Assembly: GCF_946478835.1 (NCBI RefSeq)
Contig: NZ_CAMLDV010000073.1
Coordinates: 1-16,854 of the forward strand
Source: an uncultured Bdellovibrio sp.
GTDB lineage: Bacteria > Bdellovibrionota > Bdellovibrionia > Bdellovibrionales > Bdellovibrionaceae
DNA: 16,854 bases
Reading direction: 5' to 3'
A program made the position numbers and the translations under genes. The notes under the pieces are model-generated. The model did not search any database and was not told the DNA's origin. It was given only the letters and a program-made list of their open reading frames with translations. Positions 15,339 to 16,854 of this stretch are shown in pieces. Each line of letters starts with the position of its first letter. Position 1 is the stretch's first letter.

Positions 15339-16143
15339 TATTCGCAGTTTGATTTTTATGAGTCTCACTTGGACTTTTCAGTTATTTGTAATGCTGTCAC
15401 CGAAAGACACTTTCAGCGTTGGCGCATTAGTAGGTCTATTCTTGCTCAACATCGTTTTGGTTCTTCAAGCGTCATTGATTAATCACAATCATCGTCACTG
15501 CGGGATTTTTACTTCGGCATTCCTCAATAGACTTGTGGATCGTTTGATCTCGCTCATTCTGCTTTCACCCTCGACACGTCTTCACGCTGTTCACATGTTT
15601 AATCATCATACTCACTATCAATCGGGTGAAAAAGATTGGGCGAGTTATAAGCTTGCGACAAAACATTCTTCAGGTTTTTTGCGCAGTCTTGAGTATTTAA
15701 AAAAGAGTTCTCAAGAAATGACAAAAAATCGTCCGACATTAAATCTGCCGACAGATCTTCGTAAAAGTCAGAAGGTAGAAAGGATTCTCGTTCTTCTCTA
15801 TGTCATCGCGTTGCTTTACGTAAATCCCCTCATGACACTGTTTTGGCTCTTACCTTCCTGTGTGATCGGTTTGTTCCTTTTGCTGCTAGCCAATCTTGTG
15901 AATCACGACAACTGTAACTTGCAATCCGAGTTCAATCACTCGCGCAATTTTCTATCGAGCTTTGAAAACTGGTTCTTTTGCAATAACGGTTACCATACCG
16001 CCCATCATCTTAAACCCGCCATGCACTGGTCGAAGTACCCGGAGTTTCATAAAAGGGAACTCATGGAAAAAGTGGCTCCCGAATTAAATAAAGGCTCTCT
16101 TTTTATCTACTCTTTGAAGAACTATTTCCTCTCTGGAAAGTAA
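15289..16143 (+). CDS. Fatty acid desaturase-like membrane protein (PF00487-type, divergent)
   Basis: The protein has up to 284 residues and several membrane segments (about 21-37, 44-63, 164-200). Its histidine pattern differs from the two SCD-type genes before it: NHNHRH with H66, H68 and H70, HMFNHHTHY at 102-110, LVNHDN at 203-208, and GYHTAHHLKPAMHW at 235-247 with H236, H239, H240 and H246. These fit the di-iron desaturase/hydroxylase superfamily but not a subgroup I can name, so hydroxylation rather than desaturation is possible. Three in-frame ATGs exist: 15289 (GGGA upstream), 15301 and 15322 (AGAGAG upstream). The overlap with the preceding stop is 50 bases for the first and 17 for the last, so translation is probably coupled. 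It is the last gene of the cluster. Confidence 0.82.
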   Translation: MTDPMRKREFLMKHLSDIRSLIFMSLTWTFQLFVMLSPKDTFSVGALVGLFLLNIVLVLQASLINHNHRHCGIFTSAFLNRLVDRLISLILLSPSTRLHAVHMFNHHTHYQSGEKDWASYKLATKHSSGFLRSLEYLKKSSQEMTKNRPTLNLPTDLRKSQKVERILVLLYVIALLYVNPLMTLFWLLPSCVIGLFLLLLANLVNHDNCNLQSEFNHSRNFLSSFENWFFCNNGYHTAHHLKPAMHWSKYPEFHKRELMEKVAPELNKGSLFIYSLKNYFLSGK

Positions 16144-16321
16144 GATCACTTGTCGACGGCGTGAACTTTTTTCCAAAGAGGGAAAAGCCGCTGTTATATG
16201 AGTTTTGAGTCGCATTCCGCGTAGAAATTTCTAGATTAAACAATTGTTACACAGTGCCCAAAATTTGTACGTGCTGTGAAAAATTTCTGCTAAACATCCG
16301 GCATCATTTTTAGGAGTATTC
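16144..16321. other. Intergenic region with imperfect direct repeat
   Basis: These 178 bases hold no credible gene. AAATTTCT followed by TAAACA occurs twice, at 16225-16242 (four-base spacer) and 16281-16296 (two-base spacer), 56 bases apart. The second copy includes TGCTAAACA, which could be a -10 element for the L,D-transpeptidase gene; TTGTAC at 16265-16270 is 20 bases away, too far for a typical -35. No convincing terminator for the desaturase cluster was found; CTTTTTTCC near 16170 with GGGAAAAG downstream is a weak hairpin only. Confidence 0.35.
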
Positions 16322-16854
16322 ATGAGACAGCTTTTAACTGTGTTTTCTTTGCTTTTGCTTGCAACTCTTTTCTCTGTTCAAACTTTCGCGGATTCTCGCG
16401 CTGAAGCTGAAAAACGCTTGATGGTCGAGGATTCTTACGAAGCTTCTTATGGCCGCCTTTTCGACGAAGTCGCTTACTTCCAGGGTGAGACTTACCTAAA
16501 TCAATACACAAACGTGATCGTGATCAACAAAGCCGCGAACAAACAAACTTTGCGTCTTTATACAAACCGTCAGTTGATGCTTACGACAAAAATTTCTAGC
16601 GGCGCAGAAGACATCGAATACGTGGGTACAGTTCGTGGTGTTTTCAATAAAATCTTTAAAGGTGCGACACAATCTCACTGGAGACACACAACTCGCGGTT
16701 TCTATACAATCAAACGTGTTGAAGGCGCTAACTACCGTTCTGGCGAAAATAAATTCCACATGCCATACGCGATGTTCTTCAACGATCTTCGCGGTCTTGC
16801 CGTTCACCAAGTTCCACCGGATCTTTCTAGCGGTGAAGCAGCAGGTGAGGCGGC
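16322..16854 (+). CDS. Exported L,D-transpeptidase (YkuD-type), 3' end outside window
   Basis: The frame is open from the ATG at 16322 to the window end, giving 177 residues. AGGAG lies five bases before the start. A signal peptide (MRQLLTVFSLLLLATLFSVQTFA, cleavage likely after residue 23) sends it to the periplasm. From about residue 63 the YkuD fold is recognisable: VIVINKAANKQTLRLYTNRQLMLTTKISSG, TRGFYTIKRVEG, FHMPYAMFFNDLRGLAVHQVPPDLSSG. The histidine of GLAVHQ corresponds to the family HG/H position; the catalytic cysteine motif (SxGCxR) should follow just beyond the cut. The enzyme would form 3-3 cross-links in peptidoglycan or otherwise exchange its D-amino acids. Codon bias resembles that of the exported protein at 9792, hinting at strong expression. 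It is transcribed on its own after the desaturase cluster. Confidence 0.85.
   Translation, partial: MRQLLTVFSLLLLATLFSVQTFADSRAEAEKRLMVEDSYEASYGRLFDEVAYFQGETYLNQYTNVIVINKAANKQTLRLYTNRQLMLTTKISSGAEDIEYVGTVRGVFNKIFKGATQSHWRHTTRGFYTIKRVEGANYRSGENKFHMPYAMFFNDLRGLAVHQVPPDLSSGEAAGEA

Noticed and set aside
16320..16810. Two minus-strand frames at the window end
   Set aside because: Both are antisense to the open L,D-transpeptidase frame, which has a ribosome binding site, a signal peptide and YkuD motifs.

Overview
The window reads as an AT-leaning but not extreme bacterial chromosome segment, densely packed with genes. No database search was possible. The gene types suggest a Bdellovibrio-like predatory bacterium (Bdellovibrionota): an RnfD-CRTAC1 fusion, a bacterial GH3 enzyme, GNAT-like proteins typical of this group, an exported protein of unknown family and an L,D-transpeptidase with strongly biased codons. 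This assignment is inference from gene style, not from a marker gene.

Layout. (1) Positions 1-4375, minus strand: a tightly coupled operon runs from an RnfD/NqrB-like membrane domain fused to a CRTAC1-type (FG-GAP plus UnbV/ASPIC) beta-propeller, through a GH3-family adenylating enzyme, into a third gene of which only 9 codons are visible. Both junctions are 4-base ATGA overlaps. (2) 4477-5884, plus strand: a GNAT-like protein and a cytoplasmic YceI-family lipid-binding protein. YceI has an operator-like dyad upstream and a strong terminator downstream. (3) 5904-9740: a PF00487-type fatty acid desaturase (minus) and a PAP2-family membrane phosphatase/phosphotransferase (plus) diverge from a gap of only 15 bp. 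The PAP2 gene then runs 174 bp into the opposing 3' end of an MMPL/RND exporter. (4) 9792-12505, plus: an exported protein of unknown family is coupled by a one-base TAATG overlap to a Spinster-like MFS transporter. (5) 12443-13552, minus: a second GNAT-like protein overlaps the MFS tail. (6) 13582-16143, plus: three desaturase genes in a row. The first is an SCD-type gene broken by two in-frame TAA codons, the second an intact SCD-type gene, the third a different desaturase type. (7) 16322-16854, plus: the first part of an exported L,D-transpeptidase cut by the window end.

Most genes point to membrane lipids: three intact desaturases and one broken one, a PAP2 enzyme of the type that handles lipid phosphates or head groups, an RND/MMPL exporter, a Spinster-like (lysolipid-type) transporter, a YceI lipid-binding protein, an acyl-adenylating GH3 enzyme and two GNAT-like acyltransferase candidates. 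The working picture is a lipid-modification and lipid-transport neighbourhood. The most unusual individual items are the RnfD-CRTAC1/GH3 operon, the freshly broken desaturase, and the unknown secreted protein coupled to the Spinster-like carrier. No rRNA, tRNA, CRISPR array, insertion sequence or phage gene was seen, and no gene-free stretch exceeds 300 bases; the longest is 16144-16321.
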